Assembly (NCBI GenBank): GCA_958415525.1
Contig: CATYZE010000023.1
Span: 1 to 38,972, forward strand
DNA length: 38,972 bases
Direction: 5' to 3'
DNA from: an uncultured Collinsella sp.
Lineage (GTDB): Bacteria; Actinomycetota; Coriobacteriia; Coriobacteriales; Coriobacteriaceae
The notes below the pieces were generated by a model. The model saw only the letters and a program-made list of their open reading frames with translations, made no database searches and was not told where the DNA came from. Shown here piece by piece: positions 31,711 through 38,972 of this stretch. Numbering within the stretch: the first letter of the stretch is position 1; every line of letters begins with the position of its first letter. The translations under genes were made by a program, and so were the position numbers.

Positions 31711-32625
31711 ATGCAGATCAACAAGGTCGCCTTTATCGGCAAGGGTGGCGTCGGGCTACTCTACGGCAGCATGATCGCCCAGGCACTCGGCAACGATGCC
31801 GTCGAATACGTCATGGACGACGCTCGCTTTGAGCGCCATGCGAACGATGCGCTCACCGTCAACGGCAAGCCCTGCGTACTCAAGTCCGTCCGCGCCAGCG
31901 AGGCGACACCCGCCGATCTGGCCATCCTCACGGTCAAGACAACCGGACTCGACCAGGCGCTCAAGACTATGGAACACATCGCGGGCCCCAATACGCTCAT
32001 CGCCTCGCTGTGCAACGGCATCACCAGCGAGCAAAAGATCGCCGAGCGCTTTGGCTGGGAGCACACCGTCCTCGGAATATGCCAAGGCATGGACGCTGTG
32101 TTTCTCAACGGCGCGCTCACCTTTACCAATGCGGGCGAGATCCGCTTTGGTGCGGCCGCCGGCACCGACCCCGCGACCGTCGCCGCCATCGACGGGCTCT
32201 ACACGCGCTGCGGCATCGCACACACCGTCGAGGCAGACATCGCGCACCGCATGTGGGCCAAGCTTATGCTCAACGACGGCATCAACCAGACCTGCATGGC
32301 CTACGGCGGTACGTACGGAAGCGCCACGGAACAGGGCTCCGAGCAGCGTCGTTGCTTTGTCTCCGCCATGCGCGAGACGCTTGCAGTCGCCAACGCCGAG
32401 GGTATCGAGCTCACCGAGGCAGACCTAACGCAGATGGTGCATCTCATCGAGGGGCTCGACCCCGCCGGCATGCCCTCGATGGCGCAGGACCGCGTCGCTC
32501 AACGCAGAACCGAGGTCGAGGAATTTGCGGGTACCATCTGCCGCCTCGCGGCCAAGCACGGCATCCAGGTGCCGCAAAACGAATGGCTCTATTCGCGCAT
32601 CCGCGAAATCGAGGCCAGCTGGTAG
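31711..32625 (+). CDS. Ketopantoate reductase family protein (ApbA/PanE)
   Basis: A 304-aa NADPH-dependent reductase family member. The dinucleotide-binding loop is IGKGGVGLLYG (9-19), where Lys replaces the more common Ala or Pro. The substrate-domain motif AHRMWAKLMLNDGINQTCMA carries the catalytic Lys and Asn region, and the C-terminal SMAQDRVAQRRTEVEEFAG segment matches the family's SM.QD...gR.tEid..nG. PanE makes pantoate for coenzyme A, but many paralogues have other 2-keto acid substrates and no other pantothenate genes are nearby. ATG at 31711 has GGGGAG 9 bases upstream; the ATG at 31702 is too close to that site. Confidence 0.87.
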   Translation: MQINKVAFIGKGGVGLLYGSMIAQALGNDAVEYVMDDARFERHANDALTVNGKPCVLKSVRASEATPADLAILTVKTTGLDQALKTMEHIAGPNTLIASLCNGITSEQKIAERFGWEHTVLGICQGMDAVFLNGALTFTNAGEIRFGAAAGTDPATVAAIDGLYTRCGIAHTVEADIAHRMWAKLMLNDGINQTCMAYGGTYGSATEQGSEQRRCFVSAMRETLAVANAEGIELTEADLTQMVHLIEGLDPAGMPSMAQDRVAQRRTEVEEFAGTICRLAAKHGIQVPQNEWLYSRIREIEASW

Positions 32626-32660
32626 CGCCCGGCGTGCTACAGCCTACAGCCTCAATAGCA

Positions 32661-32696
32661 AAGCCGCCGCAAGGGGCGCTCCCCTTGCGGCGGCTT
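32661..32696. terminator. Strong bidirectional terminator
   Basis: A perfect 16-bp stem (AAGCCGCCGCAAGGGG) with a 4-nt loop lies between the convergent PanE-like gene and the small membrane protein gene. Pyrimidine-rich tails follow on both strands. Confidence 0.9.
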
Positions 32697-32733
32697 CCTT
32701 CTTCATCTATGGGCAAAACCAGCTTCACAACGG

Positions 32734-32940
32734 CTAGCGCCGCACCTGCGGCATCTCGTCCTCGTCATCGCGGCAAAGGGTCACGCCCGCACTTCCCAGC
32801 AGTGCTGCTGCGATGAGCGCGCCAACCACAATAGGAGCAGCCCCGCATGAGCCCTGCATGCCTGCGACAAGCGCAGCCGTAGGGCCAAGACAGCCAAGTA
32901 CCAATGCGACGGCGGCGATAGCGATATCTCGAGCGTTCAT
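32734..32940 (-). CDS. Small two-helix membrane protein
   Basis: A 68-aa protein with two predicted membrane segments, about residues 6-26 (IAIAAVALVLGCLGPTAALVA) and 36-53 (IVVGALIAAALLGSAGVT, shortened), joined by a short loop containing Gly and Cys. It ends in an acidic/basic tail (CRDDEDEMPQVRR). I recognise no family. ATG at 32940 has GGAGGAAG 9 bases upstream; a longer frame to 33009 exists but lacks a better site. It is a single gene between two terminators and a secreted-protein gene. Confidence 0.6.
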   Translation of the reverse strand: MNARDIAIAAVALVLGCLGPTAALVAGMQGSCGAAPIVVGALIAAALLGSAGVTLCRDDEDEMPQVRR

Positions 32941-33127
32941 GAGACCACTTCCTCCACGGGAAAGACTTTGTTTCTCATGACTTAGTGTGCCCCGCGCCCA
33001 TATGCCCAACGTAGTGCCACGGTAAGGGCTCTGTTAACCCAAATACAAATATAAAACGAGCGCCTTTACGTTGCCCGAAAGCTCGGTGAAGACGCCCGTC
33101 CATCATATGCAAATCAGTGAAGGCAGA

Positions 33128-33904
33128 TTACCAACCGGTGTAGTAGTCGGTGGTTCCGGCAGCGCAGCCGGAGTCATAGACCTTGCAATCACCCTTGGAG
33201 CCCGTAAAGGTCGAGCCCTGGGCCATATCGCCCGCGGCAACAACGTAATAGCCGTCGGAATCGCGCCAGAAGCCCTCAGAATCCTGAGTCCATTCGCCCG
33301 TGCGATAGTGATAAAGCACATTGCTGCTGTAATAGGTCTCGCGGCGGCCGTTATAGTTATTGACGCCGCTCGAGCGCGTCAGACCCGAGCCGTTCGCGTA
33401 ATACGCAGCAGACGTGTAAGACAAGCCGGAGCCGGCGTTGTAATACGAAGCCTGAACGGCCTCGGCGGCCTCGGCCTCGGCTGCGGCGGCCTCGAGCGCT
33501 TCGCGCTTGGCATTCTCAAGCGCAGTGCGCAGCTCATCGAGCTCGGTCGACTTCGTGTCGACCTCCCCCATCGTCAACAGACTACCCGCACCGTCGATAC
33601 AACCCTGCAGCACAGCGCGCTCGTCATCGGTAGCATAGTCGCCATACATATTCATAATGATCTGAGCGCGCATCTCAAGGGAATCGCGCTTGGCCTCCAT
33701 CGAGGCGTTCCACTCCTGCATGGAACCATAACCATCGCCGCGATAATCAACGGGCTGTACCAGCGTCGCCTCGGACGGCGTAGATCCAACCGTATCGGAC
33801 AGTGTTGCCGCGTGGGCATCAGTTGCGCCGGCGCCTGCCAAAAGTGCCACGGTCAGAGCGGCGGAAAGGGCAGCGGCTTTCGGTTTTCGTGAATCGATCC
33901 TCAT
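33128..33904 (-). CDS. Secreted protein with coiled coil and Coriobacteria-type C-terminal domain
   Basis: A 258-aa exported protein. The signal peptide (MRIDSRKPK basic start, AALTVALLAGAGATDAHA, cleavage near residue 32) is clear. Residues about 95-160 are helical and end in a Glu/Ala-rich stretch (LENAKREALEAAAAEAEAAE), likely a coiled coil. A Ser/Tyr/Gly-rich linker follows. The last 70 residues (YHYRTGEWTQDSEGFWRDSD, then YYVVAAGDMAQGSTF and KVYDSGCAAGTTDYYTGW) form a compact Cys-containing domain that resembles the small beta-barrel (3D/RlpA-like) endings of Gram-positive wall proteins, but this is only a visual likeness. ATG at 33904 has GGAGGT about 12 bases upstream. A cell-wall role is inferred. 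Confidence 0.75.
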   Translation of the reverse strand: MRIDSRKPKAAALSAALTVALLAGAGATDAHAATLSDTVGSTPSEATLVQPVDYRGDGYGSMQEWNASMEAKRDSLEMRAQIIMNMYGDYATDDERAVLQGCIDGAGSLLTMGEVDTKSTELDELRTALENAKREALEAAAAEAEAAEAVQASYYNAGSGLSYTSAAYYANGSGLTRSSGVNNYNGRRETYYSSNVLYHYRTGEWTQDSEGFWRDSDGYYVVAAGDMAQGSTFTGSKGDCKVYDSGCAAGTTDYYTGW

Positions 33905-34119
33905 GTAGCTGGAAACCTCCGTAGTGCGTTTTTGCTGCGTTTGAGCTGCGTGTGATTCGATCGCGCTGCATAGTACCTCGAGCAAATCGCGACCTGCGGT
34001 TTTACTCAAAAGGCGCACGTCAATTGCGTAAAACTCACATCCTCTCAACAGGAGTTTTCCACAACTCAAATGCATAAAGCATGCCAAAAACCCTGTAATA
34101 GCGCCCTTCCTATGCAAAA

Positions 34120-34156
34120 AAGACGCCTGCGCAACCATTGCTTGCGCAGGCGTCTT
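34120..34156 (-). terminator. Terminator of metY
   Basis: A perfect 15-bp stem (AAGACGCCTGCGCAA) with a 7-nt loop is followed on the minus strand by a run of T residues. It lies 60 bp past the metY stop. Confidence 0.93.
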
Positions 34157-34215
34157 GAGCAGGCATTTATGCAGTTATACCTATCGAGTCGCAAGGGGTC
34201 CTTGCACAAGTCGCC

Positions 34216-35526
34216 TTACTCGTCCAGCACGGCGAAGGCCTGCTTCAGATCCCAAATGATATCCTCGGCGTTCTCGGTACCGATGGAAAGACGGATCGTG
34301 GAGGGCGTGATGTTCTGCTCGGCGAGCTCCTCGGCAGAGAGCTGGGAGTGCGTGGTGGTAGCCGGGTGCACGACAAGCGACTTGACGTCGGCCACGTTGG
34401 CGAGCAGCGAGAACACCTGCAGGTGATCGATGAACTTCCAAGCGGCCTCCTGGCCGCCCTTGATCTCGAAGGTAAAGATCGAGGCACCACCGTTGGGGAA
34501 GTACTCCTTGTAGAGGTCGTGATCGGGATGCTCAGGCAGGCTCGGGTGGTTCACCTTGGCGACATGGCTGTCGCCGTTCAGGAACTCGACGACCTTCTTG
34601 GTGTTCTCGACATGACGGTCGACGCGCAGCGACAGGGTCTCGGTGCCCTGGAGCAGGATCCAGGCGTTGAACGGGCTGATGCAGGCGCCCTCGTCACGCA
34701 GCAGGATAGCGCGGACATAGGTTGCGAAGGCGGCGGGACCGGCAGCCTCGGCAAACGAAACGCCATGGTAGGAGGGGTTGGACTCAGCGATCTGGGCGTA
34801 CTTTCCGCTCGCCTTCCAATCGAAGTTACCGCCGTCGACGATCACGCCGCCCAAGGACGTACCGTGACCACCGATGAACTTGGTTGCGGAGTGGACGACG
34901 ATGTTGGCACCGTGCTCCAGCGGACGGAACAGATACGGAGTGCCGAAGGTGTTGTCGACGACAACCGGCAGACCGTGCCTCTTGGCGATCTCGGAGATGG
35001 CGTCGATGTTGGGGATATCGGAGTTGGGGTTACCGAGCGTCTCGAGGTAGATGACCGTGGTGTTGTCCTTGATGGCACCCTCGACCTCGTCCAGGTTATG
35101 AGCGTCGACAAATGTGGTCTCGACACCAAACTGGGAGAGGGTATGCTCCAGCAGGTTGTAGGAGCCACCGTAGATGGTCTTCTGGGCCACCACATGGTCA
35201 CCGGCCTGGGCGAGTGCCTGCAGGGTGTAGGTGATAGCGGCGGCACCGGAAGCAACGGCGAGGCCGGCCACGCCGCCCTCGAGCGCGGCGATACGGTCCT
35301 CGAAGACACCCTGGGTGGAGTTGGTCAGACGACCGTAGATGTTACCGGCGTCGGCAAGGCCAAAGCGGTCGGCGGCGTGCTGGGCGTTGCGGAACACGTA
35401 GCTCGTGGTCTGATAGATAGGCACGGCGCGGGAGTCGGATGCGGGATCGGCGCTCTCCTGGCCAACGTGCAGCTGCAGGGTATCGAAACCAAAGGTGTGC
35501 TCGGGGTTGTTGATGAACTGGCTCAT
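34216..35526 (-). CDS. metY: O-acetylhomoserine aminocarboxypropyltransferase (sulfhydrylase)
   Basis: A 436-aa PLP enzyme of the Cys/Met metabolism family that makes homocysteine from O-acetylhomoserine and sulfide. The PLP lysine is Lys216 in VHSATKFIGGHGTS, the preceding Asp is in VVVDNTFGTPYL, and YGRLTNSTQ and SGAAAITYTLQALA are typical MetY segments. The length of about 430 residues separates it from shorter MetB/MetC proteins. ATG at 35526 follows AAGGAG by 6 bases. Its roughly 175-nt leader contains a small Cys-containing ORF (35585-35638). The promoter at 35708-35736 is divergent from a LysR gene, and the gene ends in a strong terminator. Some members act mainly as cysteine synthases, so that alternative remains. 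Confidence 0.95.
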   Translation of the reverse strand: MSQFINNPEHTFGFDTLQLHVGQESADPASDSRAVPIYQTTSYVFRNAQHAADRFGLADAGNIYGRLTNSTQGVFEDRIAALEGGVAGLAVASGAAAITYTLQALAQAGDHVVAQKTIYGGSYNLLEHTLSQFGVETTFVDAHNLDEVEGAIKDNTTVIYLETLGNPNSDIPNIDAISEIAKRHGLPVVVDNTFGTPYLFRPLEHGANIVVHSATKFIGGHGTSLGGVIVDGGNFDWKASGKYAQIAESNPSYHGVSFAEAAGPAAFATYVRAILLRDEGACISPFNAWILLQGTETLSLRVDRHVENTKKVVEFLNGDSHVAKVNHPSLPEHPDHDLYKEYFPNGGASIFTFEIKGGQEAAWKFIDHLQVFSLLANVADVKSLVVHPATTTHSQLSAEELAEQNITPSTIRLSIGTENAEDIIWDLKQAFAVLDE

Positions 35527-35584
35527 GATGATCTCCTTGATCGAACGAAAGTAAAAAAGAGAGAAGTAAGTCGCTGTCTCCTGA

Positions 35585-35638
35585 TCACGCCGACGGGCGC
35601 AAACAGGAGCCCGGCATTCGTCTTGGTAAGCAATTCAT
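35585..35638 (-). CDS. Putative 17-aa leader peptide upstream of metY
   Basis: The ORF MNCLPRRMPGSCLRPSA starts at an ATG 7 bases after a full AAAAGGAGG, a better ribosome site than most genes here. It contains two Cys and two Met codons, fitting the sulfur role of metY, which starts 58 bp downstream. The 3' half of the ORF overlaps a hairpin (arms at 35604-35609 and 35578-35583) in which CTCCTG can pair with CAGGAG; the same CTCCT could instead pair with the AGGAG of the metY ribosome site. The six T residues at 35553-35558 come about 20 nt after the hairpin, too far for a standard terminator. Ribosome-mediated control by cysteine or methionine supply is a hypothesis. Confidence 0.6.
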   Translation of the reverse strand: MNCLPRRMPGSCLRPSA

Positions 35639-35707
35639 ATGCGGTCCTCCTTTTGACATCCCGGTTCCGTGGTCGGCTTAATTACCTACCGCCTTTGTGT
35701 GTTTTGA

Positions 35708-35736
35708 ATAGTACGAGCATTGTTTCGCTCGGTCAA
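35708..35736 (-). promoter_or_regulatory. metY promoter
   Basis: On the minus strand TTGACC (35731-35736), a 17-bp spacer and TACTAT (35708-35713) match the housekeeping consensus. A TAACCTGTTA dyad (35751-35760) lies just upstream, in a suitable place for binding by the divergently encoded LysR regulator. Confidence 0.7.
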
Positions 35737-35796
35737 TCACTTAAAAGCGCTAACCTGTTATCGGTTTTATAGATAGCAATCGAAAGGGTGGCGTCG

Positions 35797-36735
35797 ATGA
35801 CCCTTCAGCAGCTTCGTTTTCTGATCGCCGTGGCAGAGTCCGGCTCAATCAACGCCGCAGCTCAGAGCCTCTATACCGCTCAGTCCAACATCTCAAACGC
35901 CGTCAAAAGCCTGGAGCAGGAGCTCCACTTGGAAATCTTCACGCGCTCCAGCCGCGGCGTCACGCTCACCAACGACGGCACCGAGCTTTTGGGCTATGCG
36001 CGCCAGGTCGTAGAGCAGGCCGACATGCTCGAGGCACGCTACGAGGACGGTGGCACCCCGCAAGCCCGCCTCGCCATTTCCGCCCAGCACTACGCCTTTT
36101 CGGTCGAGGCCTTTGTCAACGTCGTCGAACGCTGCCGCGACAGCAAGTTCGAGTTCATCATGCGCGAGACCACCACATCGCAGATCATCGATGACGTCCG
36201 TGCGTTTCGCAGCGATATCGGCATTCTGTATCTGGATGACTTTAACGCCCGCGTCCTTCAAAAGGCCTTCGCCGACGCCCGCGCGAGCTTCCACCCTCTC
36301 TTCGACGCAACGGTTCACGTCTTCGTGAGCGAGCACCACCCGCTCGCCCGCCGCCCGCAGCTGTCCCTTGCCGACCTTACGCCTTACACCCGCTACAGCT
36401 TTGAGCAGGGCACCTCGAACTCCTTCTATTACGCCGAGGAACCTTTTAGCTATATCCCTTGCGACCGCAACATACGAATCTCGGACCGCGGAACACTTAC
36501 TAACTTACTTATCACGTCGAACGGTTACACCCTGTCGACCGGTGTCCTCTCCAATGAAATGCAATGGGGCATGGCATCGATCCCGCTAGCAGACGCCCCA
36601 ACGATGCACGTTGGCTACATCATGCACGACGAGCGCAAGCCCTCTCCCCTGCTGCAGCAATATCTCGATGAGCTCGACCGCATCATCCGCGAAAGCCGGC
36701 CATCTGGAGACGGGGTAGATATCGTAGACTGCTAG
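35797..36735 (+). CDS. LysR family transcriptional regulator
   Basis: A 312-aa LysR regulator. The N-terminal winged helix (MTLQQLRFLIAVAESGSINAAAQSLYTAQSNISNAVKSLE, residues 1-40, cited in part: LRFLIAVAESGSINAAAQ) is typical, followed by a helical linker (to about 85) and a periplasmic-binding-type effector domain (90-300). Divergent arrangement with metY, sharing 270 bp of control region, suggests it activates metY in response to a sulfur metabolite such as O-acetylserine or O-acetylhomoserine, as CysB or CmbR-type regulators do. That link is inference. ATG at 35797 follows AAAGGGTGG; the GTG at 35788 lies inside that site. It reads toward RNase HI, 63 bp before it. Confidence 0.92.
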   Translation: MTLQQLRFLIAVAESGSINAAAQSLYTAQSNISNAVKSLEQELHLEIFTRSSRGVTLTNDGTELLGYARQVVEQADMLEARYEDGGTPQARLAISAQHYAFSVEAFVNVVERCRDSKFEFIMRETTTSQIIDDVRAFRSDIGILYLDDFNARVLQKAFADARASFHPLFDATVHVFVSEHHPLARRPQLSLADLTPYTRYSFEQGTSNSFYYAEEPFSYIPCDRNIRISDRGTLTNLLITSNGYTLSTGVLSNEMQWGMASIPLADAPTMHVGYIMHDERKPSPLLQQYLDELDRIIRESRPSGDGVDIVDC

Positions 36736-36798
36736 CCCCCGACGGGCATGGCGCTACAATGGTCACTCACGAGAGAAGCACTCAGCGAAAGGAACCAT

Positions 36799-37284
36799 GT
36801 GAAGGTCATCATCTATACCGACGGCTCGGCCCGATCAAATCCGGGACGTGGCGGCTATGGCGCCGTGCTCAAATACACCAACCCCGCCGGCAAGACCTTT
36901 ACCTCCGAGCTTTCGCGCGGCTACGCCAAGACTACCAACAACCGCATGGAGCTCATGGCCGTTATCGTGGCGCTCGAGGCGCTCAACCGCCCTTGCGAGG
37001 TCGAAGTCCATTCCGACTCACAGTACGTCGTCAACGCCTTTAATAAGCACTGGATCGACGGCTGGAAAAAGCGCGGATGGAAAACCGCCAACAAGCAACC
37101 CGTCAAGAACCGCGACCTGTGGGAGTGCCTACTCACCGCCAAAAGCAAGCACAAGGTTGAGTTCATCTGGGTTAAGGGTCACGCCGGTCACGAGCTCAAC
37201 GAGCGCTGCGATGAGCTCGCCACCACGGCGGCCGACGGCAGTAACCTCGATATCGACACCGGCTTTAACGAGAGCGACCTGTAA
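36799..37284 (+). CDS. rnhA: Ribonuclease HI
   Basis: A 161-aa RNase HI that cuts RNA in RNA-DNA hybrids. Catalytic carboxylates are Asp8 (IYTDGSARSNPG), Glu51 (NNRMELMAV), Asp73 (VHSDSQYVV) and Asp138 (NERCDELA), with the conserved His in KGHAGHELN. Length matches the E. coli enzyme (155 aa), including the basic handle helix WKKRGWKTANKQPVKN. GTG at 36799 has GAAAGGA upstream; the ATG at 36797 is out of frame and a longer frame from 36748 lacks a ribosome site. It lies 73 bp before a Gfo/Idh gene. Confidence 0.96.
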   Translation: MKVIIYTDGSARSNPGRGGYGAVLKYTNPAGKTFTSELSRGYAKTTNNRMELMAVIVALEALNRPCEVEVHSDSQYVVNAFNKHWIDGWKKRGWKTANKQPVKNRDLWECLLTAKSKHKVEFIWVKGHAGHELNERCDELATTAADGSNLDIDTGFNESDL

Positions 37285-37357
37285 TAGCGTTTTCGCGCAG
37301 CTTTATATCCCCACGCGCTACACTCATCCTGTAGACCAAACAACGCAAGGGGGACGT

Positions 37358-38464
37358 ATGCTGCGCATCGCGACCATCGGCACATCCATGATCACCGACG
37401 ACTTTATCCAAGTCGTCAACGCCAACGACCAAGCCGCGTTTGTGGGCACGCTTTCACGCGATGCCAATCGCGGTGCTGCCTTTACCGCCGATCGCGGTGG
37501 CGAGCGAAACTTTACTTCACTCGATGAGCTCGCGGCAGCCGCCGACGTCGACGCCGTCTATATCGGCAGCCCTAACGCACTTCACTACGAGCAGGCCCTT
37601 GCCTGCATCGCCGGTGGCAAGCACGTCATCGTCGAGAAGCCCTTCTGCGCCACCGAAGCGCAGGCGCTGGAAGTCTTCCGCGCTGCCGAGGCAGCAGGTG
37701 TCGTGGCCCTCGAGGCCATGCGTCCCCTCCACGATCCCGCCTTCCACGCCATCGAGGACGCCCTGGGCGAGATCGCCCCCATCCGCCGCGCCTCGTTGCG
37801 CTTTGGCAAATATTCCTCGCGCTACAACGAGATTCTCGCGGGACGCGCCACCAATATCTTCGACTGCAATATGGCATCGGGATCCCTCATGGACATCGGC
37901 GTCTACACCGTCGAGCCCATGGTCGAGATTTTCGGCATGCCCTCCGGCCTTACGAGCATGACTACGCTGCTCGACCCCACCACGCAACAGCTCACGCACG
38001 GCCCCATCGACGGCTGCGGTTCCGTCCTCGCCAGCTACGGCGGTGGCCGTATCTCCGTCGAGCTCGCGCACTCCAAAATTACGAATGACCTGCTGCCCTC
38101 GCAGATCGAAGGCGAGCGTGGCACTATCCAGATCGATCATCTGTCCACGCCCCGCAACGTCCGCATCGACTACCGCGGCGACGTCGTACGTGGCTCGGCG
38201 ACCGAGGCACCGCGCGAACAGGGCGACAACGGCCGCATGCTCGACCTTCCCAAATCGAGCAACACTATGGAATACGAACTCACAGACTTTATCACCGCCA
38301 TCGGCGGCATCGATAACGTTAAGGAAGAGATTTGGGAGACCCCGGCGGGACGTCACGAACTTGGCCACTACCGCGATGTCACGCTCGTCTCATTGCGCAT
38401 CATGGATGCCGTGCGCCAGCAGGCCGGCATAACCTTCCCGGCCGACGCAGGCAAGCAGGCATAG
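37358..38464 (+). CDS. Gfo/Idh/MocA family oxidoreductase
   Basis: A 368-aa NAD(P)-dependent sugar or polyol oxidoreductase. The N-terminal Rossmann strand reads MLRIATIGTSMITDDF, which lacks the last Gly of the standard GxGxxA/G loop (here GTSMIT), a feature seen in some YrbE/VirI-like members. The VEKPFCATEAQALEVFRAA motif carries the key Lys. The C-terminal domain contains NMASGSLMDIGVYTVEPMVEIFG. ATG at 37358 follows AAGGGGG. It is 2 bp ahead of the acylphosphatase gene and probably co-transcribed with it. The substrate is unknown. It is clearly distinct from the Gfo/Idh protein at 28355. Confidence 0.9.
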   Translation: MLRIATIGTSMITDDFIQVVNANDQAAFVGTLSRDANRGAAFTADRGGERNFTSLDELAAAADVDAVYIGSPNALHYEQALACIAGGKHVIVEKPFCATEAQALEVFRAAEAAGVVALEAMRPLHDPAFHAIEDALGEIAPIRRASLRFGKYSSRYNEILAGRATNIFDCNMASGSLMDIGVYTVEPMVEIFGMPSGLTSMTTLLDPTTQQLTHGPIDGCGSVLASYGGGRISVELAHSKITNDLLPSQIEGERGTIQIDHLSTPRNVRIDYRGDVVRGSATEAPREQGDNGRMLDLPKSSNTMEYELTDFITAIGGIDNVKEEIWETPAGRHELGHYRDVTLVSLRIMDAVRQQAGITFPADAGKQA

Positions 38465-38466
38465 CG

Positions 38467-38895
38467 ATGGGCCTCTTCGATACATTCTTCTCCAGCGTCA
38501 CCGGCGGCAGTCGAGAGCCTCAAAAACCATCAAACGTCGAGCTCGAGCTGCGCCGCAGGCTTACTGTGCTCGCAAGCGACGAGGTCACTCAAGACACTCC
38601 CCTGCGCTATTTCCTGCGCTGGACGGGGCAAGTCCAGGGCGTTGGTTTTCGCTTTACCAACACCAACCTCGCGCAAGCACGTGCACTCACCGGCTGGGTG
38701 CGTAACATGGAAGACGGTTCAGTCGAGATGGAGATACAGGGAGCTCCGGCAAACATCCTATCTCATCTCGAGGCGCTTCATGCCTCCTACGAGCGCATGG
38801 GGACGCGTTTTCGCCTCGTAGACGCCCAGGCCCGAGCCTCACTTGCCAATGAAGACAGTTTCAGGTTGATTTCCGATCTCAGCCGAACACATTGA
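38467..38895 (+). CDS. acyP: Acylphosphatase with N-terminal extension
   Basis: A 142-aa protein whose C-terminal 95 residues are an acylphosphatase domain, which hydrolyses carboxyl phosphates such as acetyl phosphate or 1,3-bisphosphoglycerate. The catalytic Arg lies in GQVQGVGFRFT and the catalytic Asn in GWVRNMEDGSVEMEIQG. Stand-alone acylphosphatases are about 90-100 residues; here about 45 extra residues (MGLFDTFFSSVTGGSREPQK and a charged helix) precede the domain and look like a disordered or targeting segment. ATG at 38467 starts 2 bp after the upstream stop, with AGG at 8 bases as a weak ribosome site, so coupling is likely. Confidence 0.9.
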   Translation: MGLFDTFFSSVTGGSREPQKPSNVELELRRRLTVLASDEVTQDTPLRYFLRWTGQVQGVGFRFTNTNLAQARALTGWVRNMEDGSVEMEIQGAPANILSHLEALHASYERMGTRFRLVDAQARASLANEDSFRLISDLSRTH

Positions 38896-38925
38896 GCAGA
38901 TGAGCCGTTCCCGCAGCTAGCCGAA

Positions 38926-38964
38926 CGCCCCCGCGGCCCCATCCGGGCCCCGGGGGCGCCGTTT
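38926..38964 (+). terminator. Terminator after acylphosphatase
   Basis: CGCCCCCG and CGGGGGCG arms, extended inward by GGCCC/GGGCC, are followed by CCGTTTTCC. It lies 31 bp past the stop and ends the rnhA-to-acylphosphatase gene group. Confidence 0.85.
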
Positions 38965-38972
38965 TCCCAGTT

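Noticed and set aside
34055..34063. DnaA-box-like TTTTCCACA
   Set aside because: A single site with one mismatch and no cluster, AT-rich unwinding element or dnaA/dnaN neighbours. Not an origin.
35553..35583. Classic transcription attenuator in the metY leader
   Set aside because: The T run lies about 20 nt after the hairpin, too far for an intrinsic terminator, so only the translational model is kept.
35527..35707. Possible SAM riboswitch upstream of metY
   Set aside because: None of the conserved SAM-I or SAM-IV core strings or the expected multi-stem layout is visible. The leader is better described as a small ORF with a hairpin.
34348..35772. 474-codon open frame opposite metY
   Set aside because: Antisense shadow of metY with no ribosome site or domain.

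Overview
The window looks like chromosomal DNA of a high-GC, gut-type Gram-positive bacterium. The best guess is a Coriobacteriia member such as Collinsella. This is inferred from the GC-rich coding style, strong AGGAGG-type ribosome sites, the DUF3793-flavodoxin pair, the UvrX-YolD pair under an actinobacterial-type SOS box, and the overall gene repertoire. I found no rRNA, tRNA, CRISPR array, intact insertion sequence or prophage.

Region 1 (209-11606, minus strand) is a ten-gene catabolic operon behind a GntR/UTRA regulator. In transcription order it encodes a YfcC-type membrane carrier, a YtcJ-type amidohydrolase, a FrlC-like isomerase/epimerase, a FrlB-like SIS deglycase, two FrlD-like PfkB kinases, an Amidohydro_2 protein, a YjbQ protein, a BtpA/SgcQ protein and an FGGY kinase. 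The core matches fructoselysine (Amadori product) catabolism: uptake, phosphorylation, deglycation and epimerisation. The extra kinase, the two amidohydrolase-fold proteins with altered metal motifs, and YjbQ plus BtpA suggest a wider or different substrate range. Region 2 (11665-13231) holds two HAD phosphatases.

Region 3 (13757-16693, plus strand) is a compact cassette: a leader with about 20-nt repeats, an unrecognised helical protein, a ClpP-like serine protease with an intact triad, and a soluble VirD4/TraG-like ATPase. No relaxase or secretion genes accompany it. It is the best candidate here for an undescribed system or a domesticated piece of a conjugative element. Region 4 (16690-22617) has deoC, pgi, a palindromic element, a truncated alcohol-dehydrogenase-like ORF, an SOS-regulated uvrX-yolD pair and a copper-type HMA protein. 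Region 5 (22726-27282) has DUF3793, flavodoxin and a three-gene polar amino acid ABC transporter.

Region 6 (27344-32625) contains endonuclease IV, a Gfo/Idh oxidoreductase flanked by two copies of a 63-nt hairpin element with compensating stem changes, an iron-sulfur aldo/keto reductase, a cyclase-family hydrolase and a ketopantoate-reductase-like protein. Region 7 (32734-38964) has a small membrane protein, a secreted coiled-coil protein, metY with a cysteine-containing leader peptide and a divergent LysR regulator, RNase HI, a second Gfo/Idh protein and an acylphosphatase. Start sites were chosen mainly by Shine-Dalgarno position, so several differ from the longest possible reading frame. 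All family assignments are from reading the translated sequence, without database searches.
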